64,000 nucleotides of DNA from Streptomyces sp. SID8374 (GCF_009865135.1 NZ_WWGH01000001.1:1426001-1490000), one strand, 5' to 3'. Shown: positions 18,644 to 27,616, counted from the first letter of the stretch. Notes: generated by a model from the letters alone, not told the origin. Translations and numbers: made by a program.

Positions 18644-19369
18644 TTATCCGAGGGCCGGCGGGATGAGGGTGAACGAGGCTTCGACCTGGGCGTCGATGTT
18701 CTGGCGTACGGGTTCGAGGTCGATGGGGGCGGCGTCGGGTTCCGCTCCTCCCGCGGCCGCGGCGTAGGGCATGGATTCGGCGAAGGCGGCGCGGCCGAGG
18801 GGGCTGTGGTGGGTGCCGGTGTCGCTGAGTTCGAGGAGGGCGCCGAGGCGGGTGTCGAGGGCTTCGGCGTATTCGCGGGCGCGCTGGAGGGCTTCGCGAA
18901 CGGCTTGGCGGCGTGCGGTGGCGTGGTGGGGTGAGGTGGGGCGCAGGGACCACCAGGGGCCGTCGACGCGGGTGAGTTCCTGGTCGGCGAGGCGGGCGGT
19001 GAGTTCGCCGAGGGTGGTGAAGTCGTTGACGGTGAGGGTGAGTTGGATGTGGCCGTGGTAGGAGCGGACGCGTTCGGCGCGGCCGTGGCGGGTGAGTTCG
19101 GGGTTGATGGAGAGGGTGCCGGTCTCGAGTTTTTCGATGGTGTCGCCGTAGCTCTTGATGAGGTCGAGGGTGGTGGTGTTGCGGCGGGTGAGGACGTCGA
19201 GGGTGGTGCGGCGGTCGGTGGAGCGGGCGGTGACGGTGACGGTGATGTGGGCGATTTCGGGGTCGACTTCGAGGTGGGCTTCGCCGCGGACGGTGACGTG
19301 GGGGGTGTCGGGGGTGCCGTAGGGGTGGTGGGCGGCGGGTGCGGGCTGGGGGGTGGGGGTTTCGGTCAT
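18644..19369 (-). CDS. SIMPL (DUF541) domain protein
   Basis: 241 residues. After a short Thr/Pro/Ala-rich N-terminus, the SIMPL domain covers about 22-235: HVTVRGEAHLEVDPEIAHITVTV is the typical opening, followed by RSYHGHIQLTLTVNDFTTL, and ATARRQAVREALQRAREYAEAL, where this family has its conserved helix. SIMPL proteins are oligomeric, often envelope-associated and of unclear molecular function; no signal peptide is seen here, so it may be cytoplasmic. The ATG at 19369 is the natural family start, with a weak ribosome binding site. It points toward pyk and may share its direction of transcription, but 120 bp separate them. Confidence 0.8.
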   Translation of the reverse strand: MTETPTPQPAPAAHHPYGTPDTPHVTVRGEAHLEVDPEIAHITVTVTARSTDRRTTLDVLTRRNTTTLDLIKSYGDTIEKLETGTLSINPELTRHGRAERVRSYHGHIQLTLTVNDFTTLGELTARLADQELTRVDGPWWSLRPTSPHHATARRQAVREALQRAREYAEALDTRLGALLELSDTGTHHSPLGRAAFAESMPYAAAAGGAEPDAAPIDLEPVRQNIDAQVEASFTLIPPALG

Positions 19370-19513
19370 GCGTTCACTGTGGCACGGGGGGTGGGTGTGG
19401 AGGAGGTGTGTGGGGTGGTCATCGGATCGAAACCTGCGTGGGGTGTTGCGTGGAACGGGGGGCGGGTCAGAATCTACGCGCGTTGCCCGTACTGAACGAG
19501 GAGTGAGTGAGCG

Positions 19514-21355
19514 ATGTCGTTGAACCCCGTGGACCGCAGGACGTTTCTGGGCCGTTCGGCTGCCGCCGGTGCGGGGGTGGCGTTGGCGGGCGGTGCGGTC
19601 GTGGGGGCGGCGGGTACGGCGGAGGCGCACGGCCGCGGGCATGGCCATGGGCACGGTCATGGGCGGCCTGGGAAGCGGTACTCGTTCACGGTGATGGGCA
19701 CCACGGATCTGCACGGGAACGTCTTCAACTGGGACTACTTCACCGACAAGGAGTACGACGACGCGGCCCACAACGACGTCGGTCTGGCGAAGATCTCGAC
19801 GCTGGTGGATCAGGTGCGCCGGGAGAAGGGGCGCCGGAACACTCTGCTGATCGACGCGGGTGACACGATCCAGGGCACGCAGTTGTCGTACTACTACGCG
19901 AAGGTCGATCCGATCACGGCGCGGCGTGGTCCGGTGCATCCGATGGCGCGGGCGATGAACTCGATCGGCTATGACGCGGCGGCGCTGGGGAATCACGAGT
20001 TCAATTACGGGATTCCGGTGCTGCGGAAGTTCGAGGAGCAGTGTGATTTTCCGCTGCTGGGGGCGAACGCACTGGATGCGAAGACGTTGCGGCCGGCGTT
20101 CGCCCCGTACGTCATCAAGCGGTTGCGGACGCCGTTCGGGCGTGATGTGCGGGTGGCCGTTCTCGGGTTGACGAATCCGGGGATCGCGATCTGGGACAAG
20201 GTGAATGTGGGCGGGAAGATGGTGTTCCCGGGGCTGGAGGAGCAGGCGGCGAAGTGGGTGCCGAAGCTGCGTTCGATGGGTGCCGATGTGGTGATCGTGT
20301 CGGCGCATTCGGGTTCGTCGGGGACGTCGTCGTACGGGGATCAGTTGCCGTACGTGGAGAACGCGGCGGGTCTGGTGGCGGAGCAGGTGCCGGGGATCGA
20401 CGCGATTCTGGTGGGGCACGCGCATGTGGAGATCGCCGAGCACTTCGTCACGAACAAGGCGACGGGGAAGCGGGTCGTTCTTTCGGAGCCGGCGAAGTGG
20501 GGGCAGCGGCTGACGGTTTTCGATTTCGATCTGGTGTGGGAGAAGGGGCGCTGGGCGGTCGAGAAGGCCGGTTCGCAGGTGCTGAATTCGAATACGGTGG
20601 CGGAGGACCGGAAGGTGGTCTCGCTGTTGCGGAGCGAGCACCGGAAGGTGGTGGCGTATGTGAACCAGGTGATCGGTACGTCGGTGGTGGCGATGTCGAC
20701 GGCGGACGCGCCGTGGAAGGACGAGCCGATCATCGATCTGATCAACCAGGTGCAGACGGAGACGGTGGCGGCGGCTCTGGCGGGTGGGGAGTACGGGGAG
20801 CTGCCGGTGCTGTCGCAGGCGTCGTGTTTCTCCCGTACGGCGGGGATTCCGGCCGGTGATGTGACGATCAAGGACGCGGCGGGGCTGTATCCGTTCGAGA
20901 ACACGCTGGAGGCGCGGCTGCTGACGGGGGCGCAGCTGAAGGAGTACCTGGAGTATTCGGCGCGGTATTACGTGCAGACGCCGGCGGGTGGTCCGGTGGA
21001 CACGGCGAAGCTGACGAATGCGGACGGGATTCCGGATTACAACTATGACGCGGTGTCGGGGGTGGCGTACGACATCGATATCGCCAAGCCGGTGGGGTCG
21101 CGGATCGTGGGGCTGTCCTTCGAGGGGAAGCCGGTGGATCCGGCGGCGCGGTTCGTGTTCGCGGTGAACAACTACCGGGCGAGCGGTGGGGGTAATTTCC
21201 CGCATGTGCCGGGGGCGAAGCAGCTGTGGGCGAATTCGGACGAGATCCGGAACACGATCATCGCCTGGGTGCAGGAGAAGGGGTCGGTGGATCCGGCGGC
21301 GTTCGCTTCGGTGGGGTGGCGGCTGACGCGTGAGGGGACGCCGGTGTTCCCGTAA
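19514..21355 (+). CDS. Tat-exported bifunctional metallophosphatase/5'-nucleotidase
   Basis: 613 residues. DRRTFLGRSAAAGAGVALAG is a twin-arginine signal, followed by a His/Gly-rich stretch (HGRGHGHGHGHGRP) that may bind metal. The metallophosphatase domain (about 55-330) has MGTTDLHGNV, IDAGDTIQGT, ALGNHEFNYG and VGHAHVEIAEH, all metal-binding motifs of the UshA/YfkN family; the C-terminal substrate-binding domain (about 375-600) contains FENTLEARLLTGAQLKEYLE. It should release phosphate and nucleosides from extracellular nucleotides. AGGAG precedes the ATG. The gene is divergent from the SIMPL gene. Confidence 0.92.
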   Translation: MSLNPVDRRTFLGRSAAAGAGVALAGGAVVGAAGTAEAHGRGHGHGHGHGRPGKRYSFTVMGTTDLHGNVFNWDYFTDKEYDDAAHNDVGLAKISTLVDQVRREKGRRNTLLIDAGDTIQGTQLSYYYAKVDPITARRGPVHPMARAMNSIGYDAAALGNHEFNYGIPVLRKFEEQCDFPLLGANALDAKTLRPAFAPYVIKRLRTPFGRDVRVAVLGLTNPGIAIWDKVNVGGKMVFPGLEEQAAKWVPKLRSMGADVVIVSAHSGSSGTSSYGDQLPYVENAAGLVAEQVPGIDAILVGHAHVEIAEHFVTNKATGKRVVLSEPAKWGQRLTVFDFDLVWEKGRWAVEKAGSQVLNSNTVAEDRKVVSLLRSEHRKVVAYVNQVIGTSVVAMSTADAPWKDEPIIDLINQVQTETVAAALAGGEYGELPVLSQASCFSRTAGIPAGDVTIKDAAGLYPFENTLEARLLTGAQLKEYLEYSARYYVQTPAGGPVDTAKLTNADGIPDYNYDAVSGVAYDIDIAKPVGSRIVGLSFEGKPVDPAARFVFAVNNYRASGGGNFPHVPGAKQLWANSDEIRNTIIAWVQEKGSVDPAAFASVGWRLTREGTPVFP

Positions 21356-21366
21356 CCCTGTTCGTC

Positions 21367-21400
21367 CGGCCCGGGGCTCCTTCGGTGGGGTCCCGGGCCG
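21367..21400. terminator. Terminator between the nucleotidase and N-hydroxylase genes
   Basis: CGGCCCGGG (21367-21375) pairs with CCCGGGCCG (21392-21400), 9 bp with a GC-rich loop containing TTCG. It lies in the 60-bp gap between two convergent genes. Confidence 0.65.
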
Positions 21401-21415
21401 TTCTGTGTCCGGCGG

Positions 21416-22843
21416 CTAGACGGACTGGCTGAGGGGGATGAGGGCGGGGGCCTGGGCGGGGACGCGGGGGTGGTCGGTGGTGAGGCCGAAGGTGGTGAAG
21501 GCGGTGCGTTCGGGGAGGGGGTAGGGGGTGGTGCCGGTGAGGTTGTTGAGGATGGTGGCGCTGCGCCAGGCGGCGAGGCCGAGGTCGGGGGCGCCGACGC
21601 CGTGGGTGTGGCGTTCGGCGTTCTGTACGTAGACGTGTCCGGTGACCGTGCGGTCGAGGATCAGGCGGTACTGGTCGTCGATGCGGGGGCGGTGGGAGGC
21701 GTCGCGGCGGAGGTAGGGGTCGAGGCCGCCGAGGAGGGCGTCGAGGGGGCGTTCGCGATAGCCGGTGGCGAGGATGACGGCGTCGGTGGTGAGGCGGGAG
21801 CGGGTGCCTTGCTGGGTGTGTTCGAGGTGGAGTTCGACGCGGGTGTTGGCGAGGCGGCCTGCGGTGCGGACGTGGACGCCGGGGGTCAGGGTGGCGTCGG
21901 GCCAGCCGCCGTGGAGGGTGCGGCGGTAGAGCTCGTCGTGGATGGCGGCGATGGTGTCGGCGTCGATGCCTTTGTGGAGCTGCCATTGGCGGGGGACGAG
22001 TTCGTCGCGGGCGGTTTCGGGGAGCGCGTGGAAGTAGCGGCTGTAGTCGGGCGTGAAGTGCTCCAGGCCGAGCTTGGAATATTCCATGGGCGCGAAGGCC
22101 TGGGTGCGGGCGAGCCAGTGGATCTTCTCGGCGCCTTCGGGGCGGGCGCGCAGGAGGTCGAGGAAGACTTCGGCGCCGGACTGCCCTGAGCCGATGACGG
22201 TGATGTGGTCGGCGGCGAGGAGGCGTTCGCGGTGGCGGAGGTAGTCGGCGGAGTGGAGTACGGGGACGGACGGGGCTTCGGCGAGGGGGCGCAGGGGTTC
22301 GGGGACGAAGGGTTCGGTGCCGATGCCGAGGGCGATGTGGCGGGCGTAGGCGCGGCCGAGGGCTTCGGCTTCGCCGTCGGGGTCGAGTTGGGTGAAGTCG
22401 ACTTCGAAGAGGGCGCGTTCGGTGTTCCAGCGGACGGCGTCGACCTGGTGGCCGAAGTGGAGTCCGGGGAGTTGTTCGCTGACCCAGCGGCAGTAGGCGT
22501 CGTATTCGGCTCGTTGGATGTGGAAGCGCTCGGCGAAGTAGAAGGGGAAGAGGCGGTCGCGGGTGCGGAGGTAGTTGAGGAAGCTCCAGGGGCTGGAGGG
22601 GTCGGCGAGGGTGACGAGGTCGGCGAGGAAGGGGACTTGGAGGCTGGCGCCGTCGAGGAGGAGGCCGGGGTGCCAGTGGAAGGCGGGGCGTTGTTCGTAG
22701 AAGGTCGCGGCGAGGGGGCGGGGGTCGTCGGGGGCGGCCGGGATGTTGTGGGCGAGGGCGGCGAGGGAGAGGTTGAAGGGGCCGATGCCGATGCCGACGA
22801 GGTCGTGGGGGCGGTCGGGTGCGGGGGCGGGCCGGTCGGTCAT
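21416..22843 (-). CDS. Lysine/ornithine/diamine N-monooxygenase (siderophore-type)
   Basis: 475 residues, FAD- and NADPH-dependent N-hydroxylating family (IucD, DesB, AlcA). FAD site DLVGIGIGPFNLSLAALAHN with FHWHPGLLLDGASLQVPFLADLVT in the family; the NADPH site is ITVIGSGQSGAEVFLDLL; the C-terminal ATGYRER motif is the family's last signature. It hydroxylates a primary amine of lysine, ornithine or a diamine. Its ATG overlaps the stop of the upstream decarboxylase by 4 bp, so the likely substrate is that enzyme's product, for example cadaverine or putrescine. No acetyltransferase or siderophore synthetase gene is adjacent, unlike the desferrioxamine cluster. Confidence 0.88.
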   Translation of the reverse strand: MTDRPAPAPDRPHDLVGIGIGPFNLSLAALAHNIPAAPDDPRPLAATFYEQRPAFHWHPGLLLDGASLQVPFLADLVTLADPSSPWSFLNYLRTRDRLFPFYFAERFHIQRAEYDAYCRWVSEQLPGLHFGHQVDAVRWNTERALFEVDFTQLDPDGEAEALGRAYARHIALGIGTEPFVPEPLRPLAEAPSVPVLHSADYLRHRERLLAADHITVIGSGQSGAEVFLDLLRARPEGAEKIHWLARTQAFAPMEYSKLGLEHFTPDYSRYFHALPETARDELVPRQWQLHKGIDADTIAAIHDELYRRTLHGGWPDATLTPGVHVRTAGRLANTRVELHLEHTQQGTRSRLTTDAVILATGYRERPLDALLGGLDPYLRRDASHRPRIDDQYRLILDRTVTGHVYVQNAERHTHGVGAPDLGLAAWRSATILNNLTGTTPYPLPERTAFTTFGLTTDHPRVPAQAPALIPLSQSV

Positions 22844-24264
22844 CGCGGGGTGTCGCCTTCCGTGCGGGGGGTGGGGGTGGTGGTGACCGCCAGGCCGGTG
22901 GTGGTGGCGGTGACCAGGTCGATGAGGGCCTGGAGGTCCTGGGGGGTGGTGTGGGGGTTGAGGAGGGTGGCCTTGAGCCAGAGGCGGCCGGCGGCGTGGG
23001 CGCGGCCGAGGACGGCGTGGCCTCGGTTGAGGAGGGTGCGGCGGAGGGTGGCGACGGTGTGGTCGTCGGCTCCGGTGGGGCGGAAGAGGACGGTGGAGAT
23101 GGTGGGACGGTCGTAGAGGTCGAGGGCGGGGGTGTCGGTGATGAGGTCGGCGAGGTGGTGGGCGGTGGCGACGGTGCGGTCGATGAGGTCGGCGAGTCCG
23201 GTGCGGCCGAGGGCCTGGAGGGTGACGGCGATCTTGAGGGCGTCGGGGCGGCGGGTGGTGCGCAGGGAGCGGCCGAGGAGGTCGGGGAGGCCGGCTTCGG
23301 TGTCGTCGTCGGCGTTGAGGTAGGGGGCGTGGTGGTGGAGGGGGGTGAGGTGGTGGCGTTCGGGGACGGCGAAGAGGCCGGCGGATGCGGGTTGCCAGCC
23401 GAGTTTGTGCAGGTCGAGGGTGATGCTCTGGGCGCGGTCGAGGCCGTGGAGGAGGGTGCGGTGGGTGGGGCTGAAGAGGAGGGGTCCGCCGTAGGCGGCG
23501 TCGATGTGGAGTTCGGCGCCGTGGGTGGCGCAGAGGTCGGCGATGGTGTCGAGGGGGTCGATCTGGCCGGTGTCGGTGGTTCCGGCGGTGGCGACGACGA
23601 GGAGGGGGCGGTCGAGGCGGGTGAGGGCTTCGTCGAGGGCGGCGGGGTCGAGGGTGCCGGTGGGGGCGGGGACGGTGACGGGTTCGGGGAGGCCGAGGAG
23701 CCAGGCGGCGCGGGCGACGCTGTGGTGGGTGTTGGTGGCGCAGACGGTCTGGACGGGGCCGTGGCGTTCGCGGGCGAGGAGGAGGGCGAGTTGGTTGGCC
23801 TCGGTGCCGCCGGTGGTGATGACGGCGTCGGGTGAGGGGGCGTGGGGGTAGATCTCGGCGGCGAGTGCGGTGGTGAGGTCGGCTTCGAGGGCGGAGGCGG
23901 CGGGGGCCTGGTCCCAGGAGTCCATGGAGGGGTTGAGGGCGCTGGCGGCGAGGTCGGCGGCGGCCGCGAGGGCGAGGGGCGGGGTGTGGAGGTGGGCGGC
24001 GCAGTGGGGGTGGGCGGGGTCGGCGGCGCCTTCGGTGAGGGCGGTGACGAGGGCGCGGAGGGCGTGGTGGGCGCCGGTGCCGTGGTCGGGGATGAGGGGG
24101 TGGGTGGCGGTGCGGGTGCGGGGGGTGACGGTGTCGGGTCCGCCGGCGGGGAGGGGGCCGTCCCGGAGGGCCGCGCCGTCGTGGAGTGCGGTGAGCACGG
24201 TGTCGATGAGGGGGCGCAGTGCGGCGGGGCCTGCGGTGCCTCCGGCGAGGGGTGGGGTGGGCAT
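22840..24264 (-). CDS. PLP-dependent group II amino acid decarboxylase, DesA-like
   Basis: 474 residues. Pyridoxal-phosphate fold of the glutamate/diaminobutyrate/lysine decarboxylase group: NPSMDSWDQAPAASALE, VITTGGTEANQLALLLAR, HHSVARAAWLLG, TAGTTDTGQIDPL, HIDAAYGG and LDLHKLGWQPASAG, where the Lys of DLHK forms the Schiff base. Related to DesA (lysine decarboxylase of desferrioxamine synthesis), but divergent enough that lysine, ornithine or diaminobutyrate cannot be told apart by eye. I start at 24264 because GAAGGA precedes that ATG; the frame is open 81 bp further up with a proline-rich extension. First gene of a two-gene operon with the N-hydroxylase. No convincing iron box upstream. 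Confidence 0.82.
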   Translation of the reverse strand: MPTPPLAGGTAGPAALRPLIDTVLTALHDGAALRDGPLPAGGPDTVTPRTRTATHPLIPDHGTGAHHALRALVTALTEGAADPAHPHCAAHLHTPPLALAAAADLAASALNPSMDSWDQAPAASALEADLTTALAAEIYPHAPSPDAVITTGGTEANQLALLLARERHGPVQTVCATNTHHSVARAAWLLGLPEPVTVPAPTGTLDPAALDEALTRLDRPLLVVATAGTTDTGQIDPLDTIADLCATHGAELHIDAAYGGPLLFSPTHRTLLHGLDRAQSITLDLHKLGWQPASAGLFAVPERHHLTPLHHHAPYLNADDDTEAGLPDLLGRSLRTTRRPDALKIAVTLQALGRTGLADLIDRTVATAHHLADLITDTPALDLYDRPTISTVLFRPTGADDHTVATLRRTLLNRGHAVLGRAHAAGRLWLKATLLNPHTTPQDLQALIDLVTATTTGLAVTTTPTPRTEGDTPR

Positions 24265-24579
24265 GGGTGGGGTGGTCCTTCGGGAGGGCGGGGGTGGACA
24301 TGCCAGCTTGTCCCGGGTTTCGGGCGGCGCGGCCGAAGAGGTCAACGATCTGAACTCGAAAGGGGTACTGGTGGCCGGTGTGGGCCATTTGCCGGGGGTT
24401 TTGGTGGTAAGGCTGTGCGGTTCCGGGACGGGTGTACGGGTGGTCCTGGAGGGGCGGGTGTGACGGGCGCGGCGCGTGTGACGGGGCCGGGTGCGGCGGG
24501 CGCGGCGAGGGCTGGGCGCGGGGTGTGACGAGGGCGGGGCGCGGGGACCGGCACGTCGGCGGGAGTTAGCCGATCAACC
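24265..24579. other. Gene-free region between divergent decarboxylase and ArsR genes
   Basis: No credible coding sequence on either strand. GC-rich, with an AT-richer patch near 24340-24420. I looked for an IdeR/DmdR iron box for the decarboxylase operon and saw none that was convincing. Confidence 0.4.
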
Positions 24580-24599
24580 AATTGCAAAATTCTGCAATT
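24580..24599. promoter_or_regulatory. ArsR-type operator, perfect palindrome
   Basis: AATTGCA-n6-TGCAATT, a 20-bp site with perfect 7-bp arms, unusually AT-rich for this genome. TTGCA-n6-TGCAA is a layout common for ArsR/SmtB repressors. It lies about 100 bp upstream of the ArsR gene at 24703 and about 315 bp from the decarboxylase start. Confidence 0.6.
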
Positions 24600-24702
24600 C
24601 ACTACATGCTGTGGGGGCCGTCCCGCCGTCACCCGTGCGGCACGGCCCCCGCTCGGCTCCCCGCCCGCGGTGGTGGCGTACGGCGGAGGAGAGCACGGAG
24701 CG

Positions 24703-25044
24703 ATGGCGGTCCCCCTGTACCAGGCGAAGGCCGAGTTCTTCCGGATGCTCGGGCATCCGGTCCGCATCAGGGTCCTTGAGCTGCTCCAGGACGGTCCGCT
24801 CCCCGTACGGGACCTGCTGGCGGCGATAGAGGTGGAGCCGTCGTCCCTGTCGCAGCAGCTGGCGGTGTTGCGCCGGTCCGGGATCGTGACCGCGACCCGG
24901 GAGGGTTCGACCGTGGTGTACGAGCTGGCCGGTGGTGATGTCGCCGAGCTGATGCGGGCGGCCCGGCGCATCCTGACCGAGATGCTGGTGGGCCGGGACG
25001 GGCTGCTGGCCGAGCTGCGGGAGGCCGAGGTGTCCTCGCGGTGA
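24703..25044 (+). CDS. ArsR-family winged-helix regulator, SulP-linked
   Basis: 113 residues. Winged helix at about 15-85: FFRMLGHPVRIRVLELLQDG, the recognition helix SSLSQQLAVLRRSGIV and the wing TREGSTVVYELAG. There is no cysteine-containing metal site, so it senses something other than a thiolate-bound metal or works through another surface. CACGGAG places the start at 24703; a GTG at 24670 is less likely. Its stop overlaps the SulP gene start by 4 bp, so the two are coupled. It is a close paralogue of the regulator at 27683. Confidence 0.85.
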   Translation: MAVPLYQAKAEFFRMLGHPVRIRVLELLQDGPLPVRDLLAAIEVEPSSLSQQLAVLRRSGIVTATREGSTVVYELAGGDVAELMRAARRILTEMLVGRDGLLAELREAEVSSR

Positions 25045-26838
25045 CGGCGGTGTCCACGCAGGTGTCGCCGTGGGGCCGGGTGCGGGCGCTGCTGCCCGTA
25101 CGGGCGGACTTCGCGGCCATGACCCGTAACCCCCGCCGTGATCTGCTCGCCGGGCTCACCGTGGCGATCGTCGCGCTGCCGCTCGCGCTCGGCTTCGGGG
25201 TCTCCTCGGGGCTCGGTGCCGAGGCCGGGCTCGCGACGGCGGTGGTCGCCGGGGCGCTGGCGGCGGTGTTCGGCGGGTCGAACCTCCAGGTGTCGGGGCC
25301 GACCGGGGCGATGACGGTGGTCCTGGTGCCGATCGTCGCCGAGCACGGCCCGGGCGGGGTGCTGACCGTGGGGCTGATGGCGGGGGCGCTGCTCATCGGG
25401 CTGGCGCTGCTGCGGGCGGGGCGGTCCATGCGGTACGTCCCCGCGCCGGTGGTGGAGGGGTTCACGTTCGGCATCGCGGGGGTCATCGCCCTCCAGCAGG
25501 TCCCGAACGCGCTGGGCGTGGCGGTGCCCGAGGGCGACAAGGTGCTGGTGGTCGCCTGGCGGGCGGTGCAGGAGTTCGCCGCGCATCCGGATGTGACGGC
25601 TCTCGCCATCGCCGTGGGGGTGGCCGGGGTGATGCTGCTGGGCGCGCGGCGGTTCCCCACGGTCCCGTTCTCGGTGGTCGCGGTGGCGCTGGCGACCGTG
25701 GCGGTGTCGGTGTTCCGTCTGGACGCCGAGCCGATCGGGGCGCTGCCGGCCGGGCTGCCCGCGCCGTCGCTGGGCTTCCTGGAGGTGTCGGCGCTGGGGT
25801 CGCTGGTGGCACCGGCGGTCGCGGTGGCGGCCCTGGCGGCGCTGGAGTCGCTGCTGTCGGCGACGGTGGCGGACGGGATGACGGTGGGGCAGAAGCACGA
25901 CCCGGACCGGGAGCTGTTCGGGCAGGGCATCGCCAATCTGGCGGCCCCGCTGTTCGGCGGGGTGCCCGCCACGGCGGCGATCGCCCGTACGGCGGTCAAT
26001 GTCCGTACCGGTGCCTCTTCCCGGCTCGCGGCGCTGGCGCATGCGGCGGTGCTGGCGGTGATCGTGTTCGCGGCGGCGCCGCTGGTCTCGCGGATCCCGC
26101 TCGCCGCGCTGGCCGGGGTGCTGCTGGCGACGGCGGTGCGGATGGTGGAGGTGGGGGCGTTGCGGGCGATGGCCCGGGCGACCCGTTCGGACGCGGTGGT
26201 GCTGGTGCTGACGGCCACCGCGACGCTGGTGCTGGATCTGGTGCTGGCGGTGGTGATCGGGCTGGTGGTGGCGGGGGCGCTGGCGTTGCGGGCGGTGGCG
26301 GGCGAGGCGCGGATGGACCGGGTGGACCTGCGGGAGGACGAGGGTACGGGGGCGGAGGCGCCGGGTGCGCACAGCGAGGAGGAGCATGCGCTGCTGGCCG
26401 AGCACATCGTGGCGTACCGGATCGACGGCCCGTTGTTCTTCGCCGGGGCGCACCGCTTCCTGCTGACGCTGTCGGAGGTCGCGGACGTGCGGGTGGTGAT
26501 CCTGCGGATGTCACGGGTGACGACGGTGGATGCCTCGGGTGCGCTGATGCTGAAGGACGCGGTGCACCAGCTGAACCGGCGGGGCATCGCGGTGCTGGCC
26601 TCGGGCATCCGCCCCGGGCAGCGGCAGGCGCTGGAGTCGGTGGGGGCGCTGGAGCTGTTGCGGCGGGAGGGCCGGGAGTACGCGACGACGCCGGAGGCGA
26701 TCGCGGGGGGCGCGCGACCGGTTGCGGGAGGCGGGGGTGCTGGCCCCTGGCCACGGCCTGACGAAGGCGGGAGCGTCGAAGGCCGGGGCCTCGGTGACCC
26801 GTGCGTCGGTGGCCGGTGCCGAGGAGGCCGCCCGGTGA
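25041..26838 (+). CDS. SulP-family anion transporter with STAS domain, apparent frameshift near the end
   Basis: About 598 residues after correction. The transporter domain (about 25-405) opens with RNPRRDLLAGLTVAIVALPL and SNLQVSGPTGAMTVVL; the STAS domain lies at about 450-555, with VTTVDASGALML around the phosphorylatable-serine position. Likely carries sulfate, bicarbonate or another anion. At a run of six G (26705-26710) the coding frame moves: uncorrected, the sequence runs on in frame into the next gene through a Gly/Pro/Arg-rich stretch with poor codon use; dropping one G gives GARDRLREAGVLAPGHGL with high-GC third positions and a TGA at 26836-26838 that overlaps the next GTG. Sequencing error or true mutation cannot be told here. 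Confidence 0.8.
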
Positions 26839-27287
26839 TCAGGCCCCATGACTCGTTGCCGTACCGCCATGTGCTGACGCTGCCCACGATGGGCTCGGCG
26901 GTGCGGATCGCGCGGGAGACGACGGAACAGGTGCTGGCCGAGTGGGGGGTGGGCCCGCAGGAGCCGTGTACGGGGCCCGCGTTGCTGATCCTGAGCGAGC
27001 TGGTGGCCAACAGTGTGCGGCACGCGGCGGTGCTCTCGCCGAATGTGACGGTGATCTTCGCGGGCGGCCCGGACGCGTTCGCGTTCGGCGTCCATGACCG
27101 GCACCCGTACCGTCCCGCGCTCTACACCTCCGCCGTGGCCGGTGCCGGGCGCGGGCTGGCCACGGTGGTGGAGCTGACGTTGGAGCTGGGCGGCAGCGCG
27201 GTGGTGCGGGGCGACGCGGACGAGGGCGGCAAGAGCATCTGGGTCACGCTCCCCCTCCAGCGGACGGGCGCGCCCCGTGACCGGTGA
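26835..27287 (+). CDS. RsbW/SpoIIAB-like ATP-binding regulatory protein
   Basis: 150 residues, HATPase_c_2 family. The N box ILSELVANSVRHA and the G box GAGRGLATVVEL are present, but the protein is a lone ATPase domain as in streptomycete anti-sigma-factor-like kinases. The GTG start is supported by GGAGG 7 bp upstream and by the GTGA overlap with the frame-corrected end of the SulP gene. As sequenced it is also in frame with SulP, which would give a 748-residue SulP-STAS-ATPase fusion; I think that is an artefact of the G run. Partner unknown; the STAS domain next door is of the kind such kinases phosphorylate. Confidence 0.8.
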   Translation: MIRPHDSLPYRHVLTLPTMGSAVRIARETTEQVLAEWGVGPQEPCTGPALLILSELVANSVRHAAVLSPNVTVIFAGGPDAFAFGVHDRHPYRPALYTSAVAGAGRGLATVVELTLELGGSAVVRGDADEGGKSIWVTLPLQRTGAPRDR

Positions 27288-27342
27288 CTTCAGGATTCCC
27301 GCTGCAAGAGCTGCACGGGTGTGGGAAAGGCAGGAACGCACC

Positions 27343-27564
27343 ATGAGCGACATCGTCGTGAAGGACAGCAACGGAACCGTGCTGGCGGACGGTGACTCCG
27401 TGACCACGGTCAAGGACCTGAAGGTGAAGGGGACCTCGGAGACGCTCAAGCGCGGCACGCTGGTGAAGAACATCCGGCTCACCGGCCGTGCGGGGGAGAT
27501 CGAGTGCAACACGAAGAAGGTGAAGGGGCTCGTGCTGAAGACCGAGTTCCTGAAGAAGGCCTGA
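27343..27564 (+). CDS. PhnA-domain protein (YjdM C-terminal type)
   Basis: 73 residues matching only the C-terminal PhnA domain: DIVVKDSNGTVLADGDSVTT, LKVKGTSETLKRGT, GEIECNTKKVKGLVLKTEFL. The N-terminal zinc ribbon of full YjdM proteins is missing, a common short form. Named after alkylphosphonate utilisation, but YjdM proteins are not required for phosphonate breakdown and the true role is unknown. A purine-rich AGGAA precedes the ATG at 27343. A perfect terminator follows. Confidence 0.85.
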   Translation: MSDIVVKDSNGTVLADGDSVTTVKDLKVKGTSETLKRGTLVKNIRLTGRAGEIECNTKKVKGLVLKTEFLKKA

Positions 27565-27579
27565 CCCGTCCGGTCCCCC

Positions 27580-27616
27580 GGTTCATCCTCGCGGTGCGAA
27601 GGCGCGAGGATGAACC
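27580..27616 (+). terminator. Terminator after the PhnA-like gene
   Basis: GGTTCATCCTCGC (27580-27592) pairs perfectly with GCGAGGATGAACC (27604-27616), 13 bp with an 11-nt loop, 15 bp after the stop codon. Confidence 0.75.

Noticed and set aside
24380..24420. Possible iron box for the decarboxylase/N-hydroxylase operon
   Set aside because: GGTGGTAAGGCTGTGC matches the IdeR/DmdR consensus at about half the positions and is not palindromic.
25041..27287. Genuine SulP-STAS-ATPase fusion protein
   Set aside because: Codon use and a hidden GTGA junction with a good ribosome binding site indicate two genes and a one-base frameshift; kept as a finding because it needs read-level proof.
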